A DNA stretch of 64,000 bases from Anabaena sp. PCC 7108 (lineage in GTDB: Bacteria; Cyanobacteriota; Cyanobacteriia; Cyanobacteriales; Nostocaceae): positions 1,747,403 to 1,811,402 of the forward strand of contig NZ_KB235896.1 in assembly GCF_000332135.1 (NCBI RefSeq), in the 5' to 3' direction. Shown piece by piece: positions 34,122 to 42,098 of the stretch. The translations under genes were made by a program, and so were the position numbers. The notes under the pieces were generated by a model. That model saw nothing but the letters and a program-made list of their open reading frames with translations, was not told where the DNA came from and searched no databases. The stretch's first letter is position 1. Each line of letters starts with the position of its first letter.

Positions 34122-35306
34122 ATGCAAATTTCCAAACCACTTCGGTATATCCGAAAATTCACTACTCATGTTGTAGCAATTTTTTTAGGAGTTCTGCTGA
34201 CAGTTACTTGCTTACAAGTGTTACCATCGGAAGCGGAAACTGCTCCTTCTGTAGTCGCTCAAAAGTCTTCTATTGCTGCTATTGGTAGTAGTAGTTTTGT
34301 CACAGCAGCAGTGAATCGAGTCGGTTCAGCAGTTGTCAGGATTGATACAGAAAAAACTATTACCCGTCGTGTTGATCCTTTGATGGAAGACCCATTTTTC
34401 CGGCGGTTTTTTGGTGATAGTTACCCTCAACAGTCACCGACTGAGCAATTACGCGGTCTAGGTTCTGGTTTTATTTTAGACAAGAGTGGGATAATTCTTA
34501 CCAATGCTCACGTAGTTGATCAAGCTGATAAAGTCACAGTTCGTCTTAAAGATGGTCGCACTTTTGAAGGTAAAGTTCAAGGCATTGATGAAGTGACAGA
34601 TTTGGCGGTAGTCAAGATTAATGCTGGAAATGATTTACCTGTTGCACCTTTGGGTTCTTCGGAGAATGTCCAGGTGGGAGATTGGGCGATCGCAGTTGGG
34701 AATCCTTTAGGATTTGATAATACGGTAACATTGGGGATTGTCAGCACTCTCAAACGTTCCAGCGCTCAAGTCGGGATTAATGATAAACGCTTAGATTTCA
34801 TTCAAACCGACGCTGCAATTAACCCTGGGAACTCTGGGGGGCCGTTGTTAAATGGTCAAGGTGAAGTGATTGGAATTAATACCGCAATTCGTGCAGATGC
34901 GATGGGGATTGGGTTTGCGATTCCTATAGATAAGGCTAAAGCGATCGCAGTTCAATTGGAACGAGATGGAAAAGTTGTTCACCCTTATTTAGGTGTACAA
35001 ATGGTGACATTAACACCGGAATTAGCAAAACAAAATAACCGTGATCCCAATTCCATGTTTGCGATTCCTGAAGTTAAAGGTGTTTTAGTAATGCGGGTTG
35101 TACCCAATTCTCCTGCTGCAATTGCTGGTATCCGTCGTGGAGATGCAATTGTGCAGATTAATAATAAAGCCATTACCAGTGCAGAACAGTTACAAGCCGT
35201 GGTGGAAGATAGTCAATTGGGTGAAGTTTTGCAGGTAAAAATACAACGAGGAAATCAAACACAACAGCTTTCCGTTCGTACCGCTGAGTTGAAAGACCTT
35301 TCTTAA
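34122..35306 (+). CDS. HtrA/Deg-type serine protease (HhoA family)
   Basis: 394 residues from the ATG at 34122. N-terminal membrane anchor or signal (THVVAIFLGVLLTVTCLQVL), a trypsin-like domain with the triad in TNAHVVDQ, EVTDLAVVKI and NPGNSGGPLL, then one PDZ domain (GVLVMRVVPNSPAAIAGIRR). Known: cyanobacteria have HhoA, HhoB and HtrA for envelope protein quality control and stress. Which of the three this is cannot be settled by eye. It is divergent from the inrS gene. Confidence 0.9.
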   Translation: MQISKPLRYIRKFTTHVVAIFLGVLLTVTCLQVLPSEAETAPSVVAQKSSIAAIGSSSFVTAAVNRVGSAVVRIDTEKTITRRVDPLMEDPFFRRFFGDSYPQQSPTEQLRGLGSGFILDKSGIILTNAHVVDQADKVTVRLKDGRTFEGKVQGIDEVTDLAVVKINAGNDLPVAPLGSSENVQVGDWAIAVGNPLGFDNTVTLGIVSTLKRSSAQVGINDKRLDFIQTDAAINPGNSGGPLLNGQGEVIGINTAIRADAMGIGFAIPIDKAKAIAVQLERDGKVVHPYLGVQMVTLTPELAKQNNRDPNSMFAIPEVKGVLVMRVVPNSPAAIAGIRRGDAIVQINNKAITSAEQLQAVVEDSQLGEVLQVKIQRGNQTQQLSVRTAELKDLS

Positions 35307-35320
35307 TTAGTTTTGATGAT

Positions 35321-35344
35321 AGGGGTATGTTTCGGTGTACCCCT
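35321..35344. terminator. Hairpin after the HtrA gene
   Basis: AGGGGTA pairs with TACCCCT around a ten-base loop, 15 bp after the stop codon. There is no long T-run, so it is a weak terminator. Confidence 0.45.
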
Positions 35345-35396
35345 TATACTAAATATTGTTATTATTCTATTTCTATACCATTAAGGAAATTGAATA

Positions 35397-37496
35397 ATGT
35401 TAAAAATATTTGCTGACAGAGGTGGCACATTCACAGATATTGTTGCTATTACTAATAATCAAACTATTATAGACCGACTCTCAAAACATCCAGAACGGTT
35501 TTTAATTGTTCCTCTACCTAACCAACAATGGATAATAGTCTATAAATTACTGTCAGAAAATCCTGAACAATCTCAAGATGCAGCGATTCAAGGCATTCGG
35601 GATATTATCGGTATTTCTAACCAAGAAAGTATTCCTAATGAAGCAATAGAAGTAGTAAAAATGGGAACAACAGTAGCAACAAATGCACTGTTAGAAAGAA
35701 AAGGTGATCGCGTTGTTTTAGCTATTACTAAAGGCTTTAAAGATGCCTTAAGAATTGGTTATCAAAATCGTCCAAATATCTTTGCTCGGCAGATAGTTTT
35801 ACCTTCCATGCTTTATGAACAGGTAATTGAGGTAGATGAACGCTATGATGCTCATGGCAATGAATTAATAGCCGTAAATATTGAACAAATTAAAAATGAT
35901 TTACAAGCGGCTTATCACACAGGAATTCGTAGTTGTGCCATTGTTTTCATGCACAGCGACCGTTATCCCAACCACGAAAAACAAATAGCACAAATAGCTC
36001 AAGAAATCGGCTTTACACAAATTTCTATATCTCATCAAGTTAGCCCTTTAATGAAATTAGTTAGCCGAGGAGATACAACCGTAGTCGATGCTTATTTAAC
36101 TCCCATTTTACGGCGCTATGTTAATCAAGTAGCCAGTCAGTTACCCAACGTGAGATTAATGTTTATGAAATCAGATGGAGGGTTAACAGACGCACAACAA
36201 TTTCAAGGAAAAGATAGTATTTTAAGTGGTCCAGCAGGTGGTATTGTTGGTGCAGTTCAAACCAGTAAAAGAGCAGGTTTTGAGTTAGTAATTACCTTTG
36301 ATATGGGCGGAACAAGTACAGATGTTGCCCACTTTAAAGGAGAATATGAACGCCAATTAGATTCCGAAATTGCTGGTGCAAGAATGCGAGTTCCCGTATT
36401 AGCAATTAATACCATTGCTGCTGGTGGGGGTTCAATTCTCTTTTTTGATGGTTCTAGTTATCGTGTTGGTCCCCAATCTGCTGGTTCCAATCCTGGTCCT
36501 GCTTGTTACCGACGTGGGGGACAATTAACCGTGACAGATGCTAATGTCATGTTAGGTAAAATTCATCCCCAATATTTTCCTTCTGTGTTTGGAAATACAG
36601 GCAATTTACCTTTAGATCAAGATATCGTCAAAAAGCTATTTATAAAATTATCCCAAGATATTACAGCCGTCACAGGTAACAATTCTACACCCGAACAAGT
36701 AGCCGCAGGATTTATTGCTATTGCTGTAGAAAATATGGCAAATGCAATTAAAAAAATCAGTTTACAAAGAGGTTATGATGTCACCGAATATGTACTTTGT
36801 TGTTTTGGTGGTGCAGGTGGACAAGTTGCTTGTTTAATTGCCGATACATTAGGAATAAAAAAGATATTTCTTCACCCTTATGCAGGAGTTCTTTCTGCTT
36901 ATGGAATGGGTTTAGCTGATGTCCGAGCAATTAAAGAAGCGGGAGTAGAACAGCCTTTAAGTCAATTATTAATCCCGCATTTACAGCAGTTAATGAACTC
37001 TTTAGAAATTCAAGCCAGAAGTACAATTAACTCAGATGAAACTAGTAATAAAGAAGAAATAGTTCAAAAAGTTAATTTAAAATATGACGGAACTAATTCT
37101 ACATTAAATATTAATTTTGCCGATGATGTGGCATTGATGCGAAAAGAATTTGAAACCGAACATAAATCTCGTTATGGTTTTATTCAATCACAGAAAACCT
37201 TAATTGTCGAATCTGCATCAGTAGAAGTAATTCAAAGGATGGATACTCCTGAAGAACCCTTAATTACTCGTAACCGTCCTCAAAATGTAGCACCTAAATC
37301 AGTTGAAAAAGTGAAGATGTTTACTGCTAATCAATGGTATGATGCTCCTATTTATCGACGGGAAGATTTACAACCAGGAGATAGAATTAGTCAACCCGCA
37401 ATTATTGTCGAAAAAATCAGCACAATTGTAGTTGAAGCGAACTGGGAAGCCACATTAACTGAACGCAATCATTTAATTTTAGAACGTCTTTTTTAA
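35397..37496 (+). CDS. hyuA: Hydantoinase/oxoprolinase subunit A
   Basis: 699 residues. N-terminal FADRGGTFTDIVAI is the phosphate-binding ATPase motif of the HyuA family, followed by VVKMGTTVATNALLERKGDR, the ATP-binding FDMGGTSTDVAHF and AGGGSILFFDGSSYRVGPQS. The C-terminal domain is also present. Known: HyuA with HyuB carries out ATP-dependent opening of 5-oxoproline or hydantoin rings; in eukaryotes both are fused as OPLAH. Subunit B is encoded 1.2 kb downstream, behind an inserted Uma2 gene. Inferred: 5-oxoprolinase. Confidence 0.9.
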   Translation: MLKIFADRGGTFTDIVAITNNQTIIDRLSKHPERFLIVPLPNQQWIIVYKLLSENPEQSQDAAIQGIRDIIGISNQESIPNEAIEVVKMGTTVATNALLERKGDRVVLAITKGFKDALRIGYQNRPNIFARQIVLPSMLYEQVIEVDERYDAHGNELIAVNIEQIKNDLQAAYHTGIRSCAIVFMHSDRYPNHEKQIAQIAQEIGFTQISISHQVSPLMKLVSRGDTTVVDAYLTPILRRYVNQVASQLPNVRLMFMKSDGGLTDAQQFQGKDSILSGPAGGIVGAVQTSKRAGFELVITFDMGGTSTDVAHFKGEYERQLDSEIAGARMRVPVLAINTIAAGGGSILFFDGSSYRVGPQSAGSNPGPACYRRGGQLTVTDANVMLGKIHPQYFPSVFGNTGNLPLDQDIVKKLFIKLSQDITAVTGNNSTPEQVAAGFIAIAVENMANAIKKISLQRGYDVTEYVLCCFGGAGGQVACLIADTLGIKKIFLHPYAGVLSAYGMGLADVRAIKEAGVEQPLSQLLIPHLQQLMNSLEIQARSTINSDETSNKEEIVQKVNLKYDGTNSTLNINFADDVALMRKEFETEHKSRYGFIQSQKTLIVESASVEVIQRMDTPEEPLITRNRPQNVAPKSVEKVKMFTANQWYDAPIYRREDLQPGDRISQPAIIVEKISTIVVEANWEATLTERNHLILERLF

Positions 37497-37562
37497 TTGT
37501 AGGTTGGGTTAAGCGACAGCGAAACCCAACAATATTTCCCTCGAAAATGTTGGGTTATGCCT
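37497..37562. repeat. TGTAGGTTGGGTTAAGCG dispersed repeat
   Basis: GTAGGTTGGGTTAAGCGACAG with CGAAACCCAACA forms a short inverted repeat, then AATGTTGGGTTATGCCTACGG. Related pieces: 38649-38679 and 48971-49095, and a short one near 19608. Confidence 0.7.
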
Positions 37563-37937
37563 ACGGGATAAATTCTTCAATCCAACCTACCATTTTAGTT
37601 ATACTCAAAATAGAAGATTCAAAATTAAAATGTACACCATATCTTAAGCAGATCCAATGGGAGCATCCCAAATGTGTAAGTTTATTTTTTATCTGAGCTT
37701 CCAACTGAATACAAAGCATAAAATAAACGAACCGCGAAGACGCGAAGAGCGCGTTCGCGTAGCGTGCCGAAGGCATAGGTAAGAGGTAAAACAGGTTTTT
37801 TGGGTTAGTTGCGTATATTTTTGCAAAATTGGGATGCTGCCGATCCAATTAGTTTATAAATATTCAAAATTCTCTATCAATTTATTAATTACAGTAATTA
37901 ATGTTAGAATAAAAAAATAACTACTTGGTATCATATT
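37563..37937. other. Spacer with repeat debris between hyuA and the Uma2 gene
   Basis: A further dispersed-repeat piece CGCGTTCGCGTAGCGTGCCGA lies near 37750-37775. No gene is convincing here. Confidence 0.45.
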
Positions 37938-38639
37938 ATGATGATTACTCAAGAAATAGCATCGGAAGAAAACATCTCTCCAGATGTAATTTTTCCTCCC
38001 AGTGATTTATATAGTGATGAACCGACCGTGGAAACAGAACTACATCTACGACAAATAATTTTACTTTTCAAATGTTTAGAATGGTTATGGAAAGATAGAA
38101 CTGATTTTTATGCTGCGGGTAATCTGAGTATTTATTATAGTCCGCATCAGAAAAAAACAGAAAATTTCCGGGGGCCTGATTTTTTTGTAGTCTTAGGAAC
38201 TGAAAGAAAAACTCGTAAAAGTTGGGTAGTTTGGGAAGAAAATGGTAAATATCCTCATGTAATTGTCGAAATTCTTTCACCAACAACAGCTAAGATTGAT
38301 AGAGAATCAAAAAAAGAACTTTATCAAGATACTTTCCGCACACCTGAATATTTTTGGTTTGATCCCTATACATTAGAATTTGCAGGTTTTCAGTTAATAA
38401 ATGGAAAGTATCAACCTGTAAAAGCAAACGAAAAAGGATATTTATGGAGTGAACAATTAGGCTTATCCTTGGGAATTTATCAAGGTTTATTACGTTATTT
38501 CACACCAGAAGGAAATTTAGTACCTACACCTGAAGAAACCGCAGAAAAAGAAACTCAAAGAGCAGAACAAGAAGCTCAAAGAGCAGAACGTTTAGCAGCA
38601 AAATTGCGGGAATTAAATATTGATCCAGATACCATTTAA
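37938..38639 (+). CDS. Uma2-family (DUF820) endonuclease-like protein
   Basis: 233 residues. Uma2 landmarks: GNLSIYYSPHQKK, then GPDFFVVLG with the active-site Asp, HVIVEILSPTT with Glu, and YQDTFRTPEYFWFDP. These match the PD-(D/E)XK restriction-like fold. The C-terminal tail has two ETQRAEQEAQRAERLAAKL heptads, a coiled coil typical of this family. Known: cyanobacteria carry dozens of Uma2 genes of unknown purpose. This one sits between hydantoinase A and B on the same strand, so it interrupts their usual adjacency. Confidence 0.85.
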   Translation: MMITQEIASEENISPDVIFPPSDLYSDEPTVETELHLRQIILLFKCLEWLWKDRTDFYAAGNLSIYYSPHQKKTENFRGPDFFVVLGTERKTRKSWVVWEENGKYPHVIVEILSPTTAKIDRESKKELYQDTFRTPEYFWFDPYTLEFAGFQLINGKYQPVKANEKGYLWSEQLGLSLGIYQGLLRYFTPEGNLVPTPEETAEKETQRAEQEAQRAERLAAKLRELNIDPDTI

Positions 38640-38648
38640 CCAAAAATA

Positions 38649-38679
38649 TAGGTTGGTTTTTGCTCCTCAACCCAACCTA
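38649..38679. repeat. TAGGTTGG / CCAACCTA hairpin
   Basis: TAGGTTGG and CCAACCTA form a stem of eight pairs directly after the Uma2 stop. It belongs to the same repeat family as 37497-37562 and may act as a transcription terminator, but lacks a T-run. Confidence 0.6.
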
Positions 38680-38716
38680 CAGTTTAATTTGAAGGTAATT
38701 AATTTATGTAAAAAAG

Positions 38717-40264
38717 ATGTCTACCACATCTCAACCAGATCCAGTACGTTTAGAAATATTCAAAAACCTCTTTCAATTTAACGCCGAACAAATGGGGATT
38801 GTTCTGCAAAATACCGCAGCATCAGTGAATATTAAAGAAAGGCTAGATTTCTCCTGTGCTATTTTTGATGCTTCAGGATTACTAGTTGCTAATGCCCCCC
38901 ATATTCCTGTACATTTAGGCTCAATGAGCGAAAGTGTCCGCAGCTTAATTAATGATAAAGGTGACACTATAAAAGCAGGTAATGTTTATTTATCCAATAA
39001 TCCCTATAATGGCGGAACACATCTTCCTGACGTAACAGCAATTACTCCTGTTTTTGACACAAACGAAAAACAAATTATTTTCTATGTTGCTTCTCGTGGA
39101 CATCAATCTGATATTGGTGGAATTACTCCTGGTTCTATGCCTCCTCACAGTACCACCGTTGAAGAAGAAGGAATTCTTTTTGATAATTTTCTCTTAGTTG
39201 AACAGGGAAATTTTCGAGAAATAGAAACAAAGCAATTACTCTTAAATCATATTTATCCTGCCCGTAACCCTAACCAAAATATAGCAGACTTTAAGGCACA
39301 AATTGCTGCCAATGAAAGAGGAGTTATAGAACTAAATAAAATGGTTTTGCAATACGGACTAGAGACAGTCAAAGCTTACATGAAATTTGTCCAAGACAAT
39401 GCAGAAGAAGCAGTTAGAAAAGCGATAGATGTTCTCAAAGATGGTGCATTTATTTATGAAATGGATAATCATGCCAAAATCCAAGTAAAAGTCACTATTA
39501 ACAGAATAAATCGAAGTGCTGTAATTGATTTTACTGGCACATCTTGGCAACTAAATAGTAATTTTAATGCTCCCAAAGCAGTAACTCAAGCCGCAGTTTT
39601 ATATGTTTTTCGTACTCTAGTTGATGATAATATTCCTCTCAATGCTGGATGTCTTAAACCTTTAGAAATTATTATTCCTGAAGGCTGTATGTTAAACCCA
39701 ATTTATCCCGCAGCAGTAGTAGCTGGTAATGTAGAAACTTCGCAAACTATTGTTGATGCTTTATATGGTGCTTTGGGTGTGATGGCTGCTTCTCAAGGAA
39801 CGATGAATAATTTCACTTTTGGGAATGAAAAATATCAATATTATGAAACTATTTGCGGTGGTTCTGGGGCGGGGATTAATTTTGATGGTACTGATGGAGT
39901 TCATACACATATGACTAACTCCCGTTTGACTGATCCTGAAATTTTAGAAACCCGTTATCCTGTACAAATAGAAAGTTTTTGTCTGCGTGCTGATAGTGGT
40001 GGTAAAGGAGAATATTCTGGGGGGAATGGGGTAATTCGTCGCATTAAATTTCTAGAACCGATGACAGCTAATATTCTTTCTAACCATCGTTTAATTCATC
40101 CCTTTGGATTGAATGGTGGAGAAGGGGGAAAAGTCGGAAGGAATTGGATAAAACGTCGAAATGGAACTGAGGAGTATTTAGATAGTACGGCTACAGTAGA
40201 GATGCAAACTGGGGATGTTTTTGTGATAGAAACTCCTGGAGGTGGAGGATTTGGTAAGTCTTGA
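38717..40264 (+). CDS. hyuB: Hydantoinase/oxoprolinase subunit B
   Basis: 515 residues, full length for HyuB: DPVRLEIFKNLFQFNAEQMG, ANAPHIPVHLGSMSESVRSL, NNPYNGGTHLPDVTAITPVF, ASRGHQSDIGGITPGSMPP and a glycine-rich C-terminus (LNGGEGGKVGRNWI, TPGGGGFG). The His/Asp residues in THLPD and GHQSDIGG are the likely metal site. It is the partner of HyuA upstream. It is convergent with the DUF29 gene. Confidence 0.9.
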   Translation: MSTTSQPDPVRLEIFKNLFQFNAEQMGIVLQNTAASVNIKERLDFSCAIFDASGLLVANAPHIPVHLGSMSESVRSLINDKGDTIKAGNVYLSNNPYNGGTHLPDVTAITPVFDTNEKQIIFYVASRGHQSDIGGITPGSMPPHSTTVEEEGILFDNFLLVEQGNFREIETKQLLLNHIYPARNPNQNIADFKAQIAANERGVIELNKMVLQYGLETVKAYMKFVQDNAEEAVRKAIDVLKDGAFIYEMDNHAKIQVKVTINRINRSAVIDFTGTSWQLNSNFNAPKAVTQAAVLYVFRTLVDDNIPLNAGCLKPLEIIIPEGCMLNPIYPAAVVAGNVETSQTIVDALYGALGVMAASQGTMNNFTFGNEKYQYYETICGGSGAGINFDGTDGVHTHMTNSRLTDPEILETRYPVQIESFCLRADSGGKGEYSGGNGVIRRIKFLEPMTANILSNHRLIHPFGLNGGEGGKVGRNWIKRRNGTEEYLDSTATVEMQTGDVFVIETPGGGGFGKS

Positions 40265-40292
40265 TGAATGTAAGCAAAGCCAAATATAAACT

Positions 40293-40811
40293 TTACCTTT
40301 TCCCTAACTTCCAATTTTCACCACCGGGTAACTGAGTTAAATAATCATCAATTACAGCGGGTAATTCCTTCACGGAATAATCATAGATCAATTTCAATAT
40401 AAATTTTGCTTGATGAATTATCTGTTCTTTATCTACCATTTCGGCGAGTTGAAAAGGGCTGTAAACACCATCCAAAACTTCCACGCTTGCATCGCGAATA
40501 GCTATATCTATTTCATGTTCAAGATAATCATTCCATTCATCTAAATTAATGTAATATGATTTCTTATTTTCTTTGAGATTAACATCTTGAATTTCTAAAA
40601 CGGCATTTCTAATAGATGCAGCCCAAGAATTTGTTAACCTCTTCTCTATTTTATTTTTAATTAAATGTATCAGCAGCACTTTTAGAAAAGACTTAATTTG
40701 CCGTAAAATTGCCTTTTTACTCATCCCCTCTAATTCATCTACAATAGCTAAAGCATCTGCATAACGCTGTTCTAAAATGCTATTTCTGAGGTCTATTAAT
40801 TCTTGTGTCAT
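40293..40811 (-). CDS. DUF29-like protein
   Basis: 172 residues, all-helical. The pattern LRNSILEQRYADALAIVDEL, then EGMSKKAILRQIKSFLKVLL, IHLIKN and SWAASIRNAVLEI resembles the DUF29 core (E-x-x-x-RSEKRAL..LLLHLLKW..SW..TI). No signal or membrane helix. DUF29 genes are numerous in cyanobacteria, with no known function. I am less sure of the family than for other entries. Confidence 0.55.
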   Translation of the reverse strand: MTQELIDLRNSILEQRYADALAIVDELEGMSKKAILRQIKSFLKVLLIHLIKNKIEKRLTNSWAASIRNAVLEIQDVNLKENKKSYYINLDEWNDYLEHEIDIAIRDASVEVLDGVYSPFQLAEMVDKEQIIHQAKFILKLIYDYSVKELPAVIDDYLTQLPGGENWKLGKR

Positions 40812-40952
40812 TGCTGTATTAACCTCAAATTAATTCAACACATCTACCCAAATTATACCTAAATATGCCAAAATAAACATAAATATTTTTAGGCTGGTTA
40901 CTTTATCAAATCTTCCCAATATTTGCACATCGATAAACCTGCCTTTAGATCC

Positions 40953-41006
40953 CCGACTTCTTTGATAAATTATCATTATTTACCAAAAATCAAATTAAGA
41001 AGTCGG
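40953..41006. repeat. CCGACTTCTT ... AAGAAGTCGG inverted repeat
   Basis: Perfect 10-bp arms at 40953-40962 and 40997-41006 with a 34-base AT-rich loop, in the spacer between DUF29 and the HicA gene, near the end of the HicAB operon. It could act as a terminator or be a dispersed repeat. Confidence 0.6.
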
Positions 41007-41038
41007 TGATTTTTGTTAATATTATTGAAAACATTATT

Positions 41039-41257
41039 CTATCCTCCTAACCATTCTTCTCTAGAAACTCCAGCCTGTCGTAGCAACCTTGATAACAAAC
41101 CCACACTAATATCACCTTCATGCGGATTAGGAATAATTACAGTTACGTCCCCCCGTCGCATTTGTGGATGTCTCCCACCAGCATAGGGACCTTCAAAACC
41201 TAACTCACGCAAACGCTTGATCAAATAATTTTGAGAAACAGGAGTTAGTCTAGGCAT
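41039..41257 (-). CDS. hicA: HicA-type mRNA interferase toxin
   Basis: 72 residues from the ATG at 41257. Double-stranded-RNA-binding-like fold with LIKRLRELGFEG, the catalytic histidine in GGRHPQMRRG, and PNPHEGDISVGLLSRLLRQA. The start follows the HicB stop with one base between, so the two are coupled. Known: HicA cleaves mRNA and HicB blocks it. The toxin is intact. Confidence 0.85.
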   Translation of the reverse strand: MPRLTPVSQNYLIKRLRELGFEGPYAGGRHPQMRRGDVTVIIPNPHEGDISVGLLSRLLRQAGVSREEWLGG

Positions 41258-41258
41258 T

Positions 41259-41504
41259 TTATACAAACTGTGTAATTTGATTTAAGTTAATATCCTCAAT
41301 TACAGGAATGTCTAACCCTAAACGTAAACGCAAAGCTAACCAATCACTTAATGCTTCTCTTAATTCACGACGACAACCTTCTAATGTTTTATAATTTGCC
41401 CATACTCCCTGTAAACATGGAATTTCGCCCCAATAACTACCATCGTCTTCAATAATTTCATAAACTGCTAATTCCATTGCTTTATCAATGTAACTTGCCA
41501 GCAT
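41259..41504 (-). CDS. hicB: HicB-type antitoxin
   Basis: 81 residues. Start chosen at the ATG at 41504 because MLASYIDKAMELAVYE is the usual HicB beginning and AAGGA lies about 11 bases upstream; an ATG at 41540, overlapping the previous stop as TAATG, would add 12 odd residues. Partial RNase-H-like fold: DDGSYWGEIPCLQGVWA and CRRELREALSDWLALRLR. It lacks a separate C-terminal DNA-binding domain. Confidence 0.85.
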   Translation of the reverse strand: MLASYIDKAMELAVYEIIEDDGSYWGEIPCLQGVWANYKTLEGCRRELREALSDWLALRLRLGLDIPVIEDINLNQITQFV

Positions 41505-41539
41505 TTTAACTATTTCCTTATAAATGAAAATCAAAGTCA

Positions 41540-41818
41540 TTACTCAGCAATTATTTTCGCGTTCAGCAAAGTAAAAATCCTATCCAGTTCTAATATTCCT
41601 GTTAATTCAGCCTCTTCTTTTGAGTTTAACATTCCTGCTTTATTCTTCTCAGAAAGCTCATCTAACCGAGATTGTAATTCTGAGCTAAATTTAAATAAAT
41701 TCAAATTTCTAACTTTGCTGATTTCGATTCCTGAATCTACCCAGGATGATGGTTGAATCATCACTTGAGTAATTATGAGCGTATTTTTATTACTTTCGGG
41801 ATGTTTATAGTTTAACAT
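41540..41818 (-). CDS. Hypothetical protein upstream of hicBA
   Basis: 92 residues. The N-terminal half is unremarkable; the C-terminal half is a helical segment (SSELQSRLDELSEKNKAGML, then EEAELTGILELDRIFTLLNA) that I recall from many small cyanobacterial proteins of unknown role. It ends at the ATG that overlaps the HicB frame, so it is the first gene of a three-gene operon with hicB and hicA. A link to the toxin system is possible but unproven. Confidence 0.6.
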   Translation of the reverse strand: MLNYKHPESNKNTLIITQVMIQPSSWVDSGIEISKVRNLNLFKFSSELQSRLDELSEKNKAGMLNSKEEAELTGILELDRIFTLLNAKIIAE

Positions 41819-41911
41819 AATGAGATTATTTTTTCAGGATTAAACTAGTCAACCGTAAACTAACTGTTACATTGATATCTTTCACCATCTTTCATTAGCC
41901 TCCTACCCCGC

Positions 41912-42021
41912 CTGGGAATTTATTCCCAGTATAATAACCCTAGTCAGTTAAAACTGACTAAAATCCTTTTTCAGTCGTCTTTAGACGACTTCCTCTATTA
42001 GCCTCAGAATTCATTCTGAGG
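41912..42021. repeat. Array of four different near-perfect palindromes
   Basis: Four stem-loops in 110 bp with perfect arms and two-base centres: CTGGGAAT-TT-ATTCCCAG (41912-41929), TAGTCAGTT-AA-AACTGACTA (41941-41960), AGTCGTCT-TT-AGACGACT (41973-41990) and CCTCAGAAT-TC-ATTCTGAGG (42002-42021). It sits in the spacer before the GH116 gene. Confidence 0.85.
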
Positions 42022-42098
42022 TGGTTATTGGGATTGCTACTTGAGAAAAATCACACATCACGCTACTCTTCATTAGCGTCAACAGTGAAACTCAAACC

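Noticed and set aside
37561-37848. 95-residue minus-strand frame after hyuA
   Set aside because: It runs through dispersed-repeat sequence and has no family resemblance or ribosome site.
41940-42030. Tandem riboswitch before the GH116 gene
   Set aside because: The four hairpins have arms with two-base centres and no conserved loop sequence of a known riboswitch; repeats or protein-binding sites fit better.
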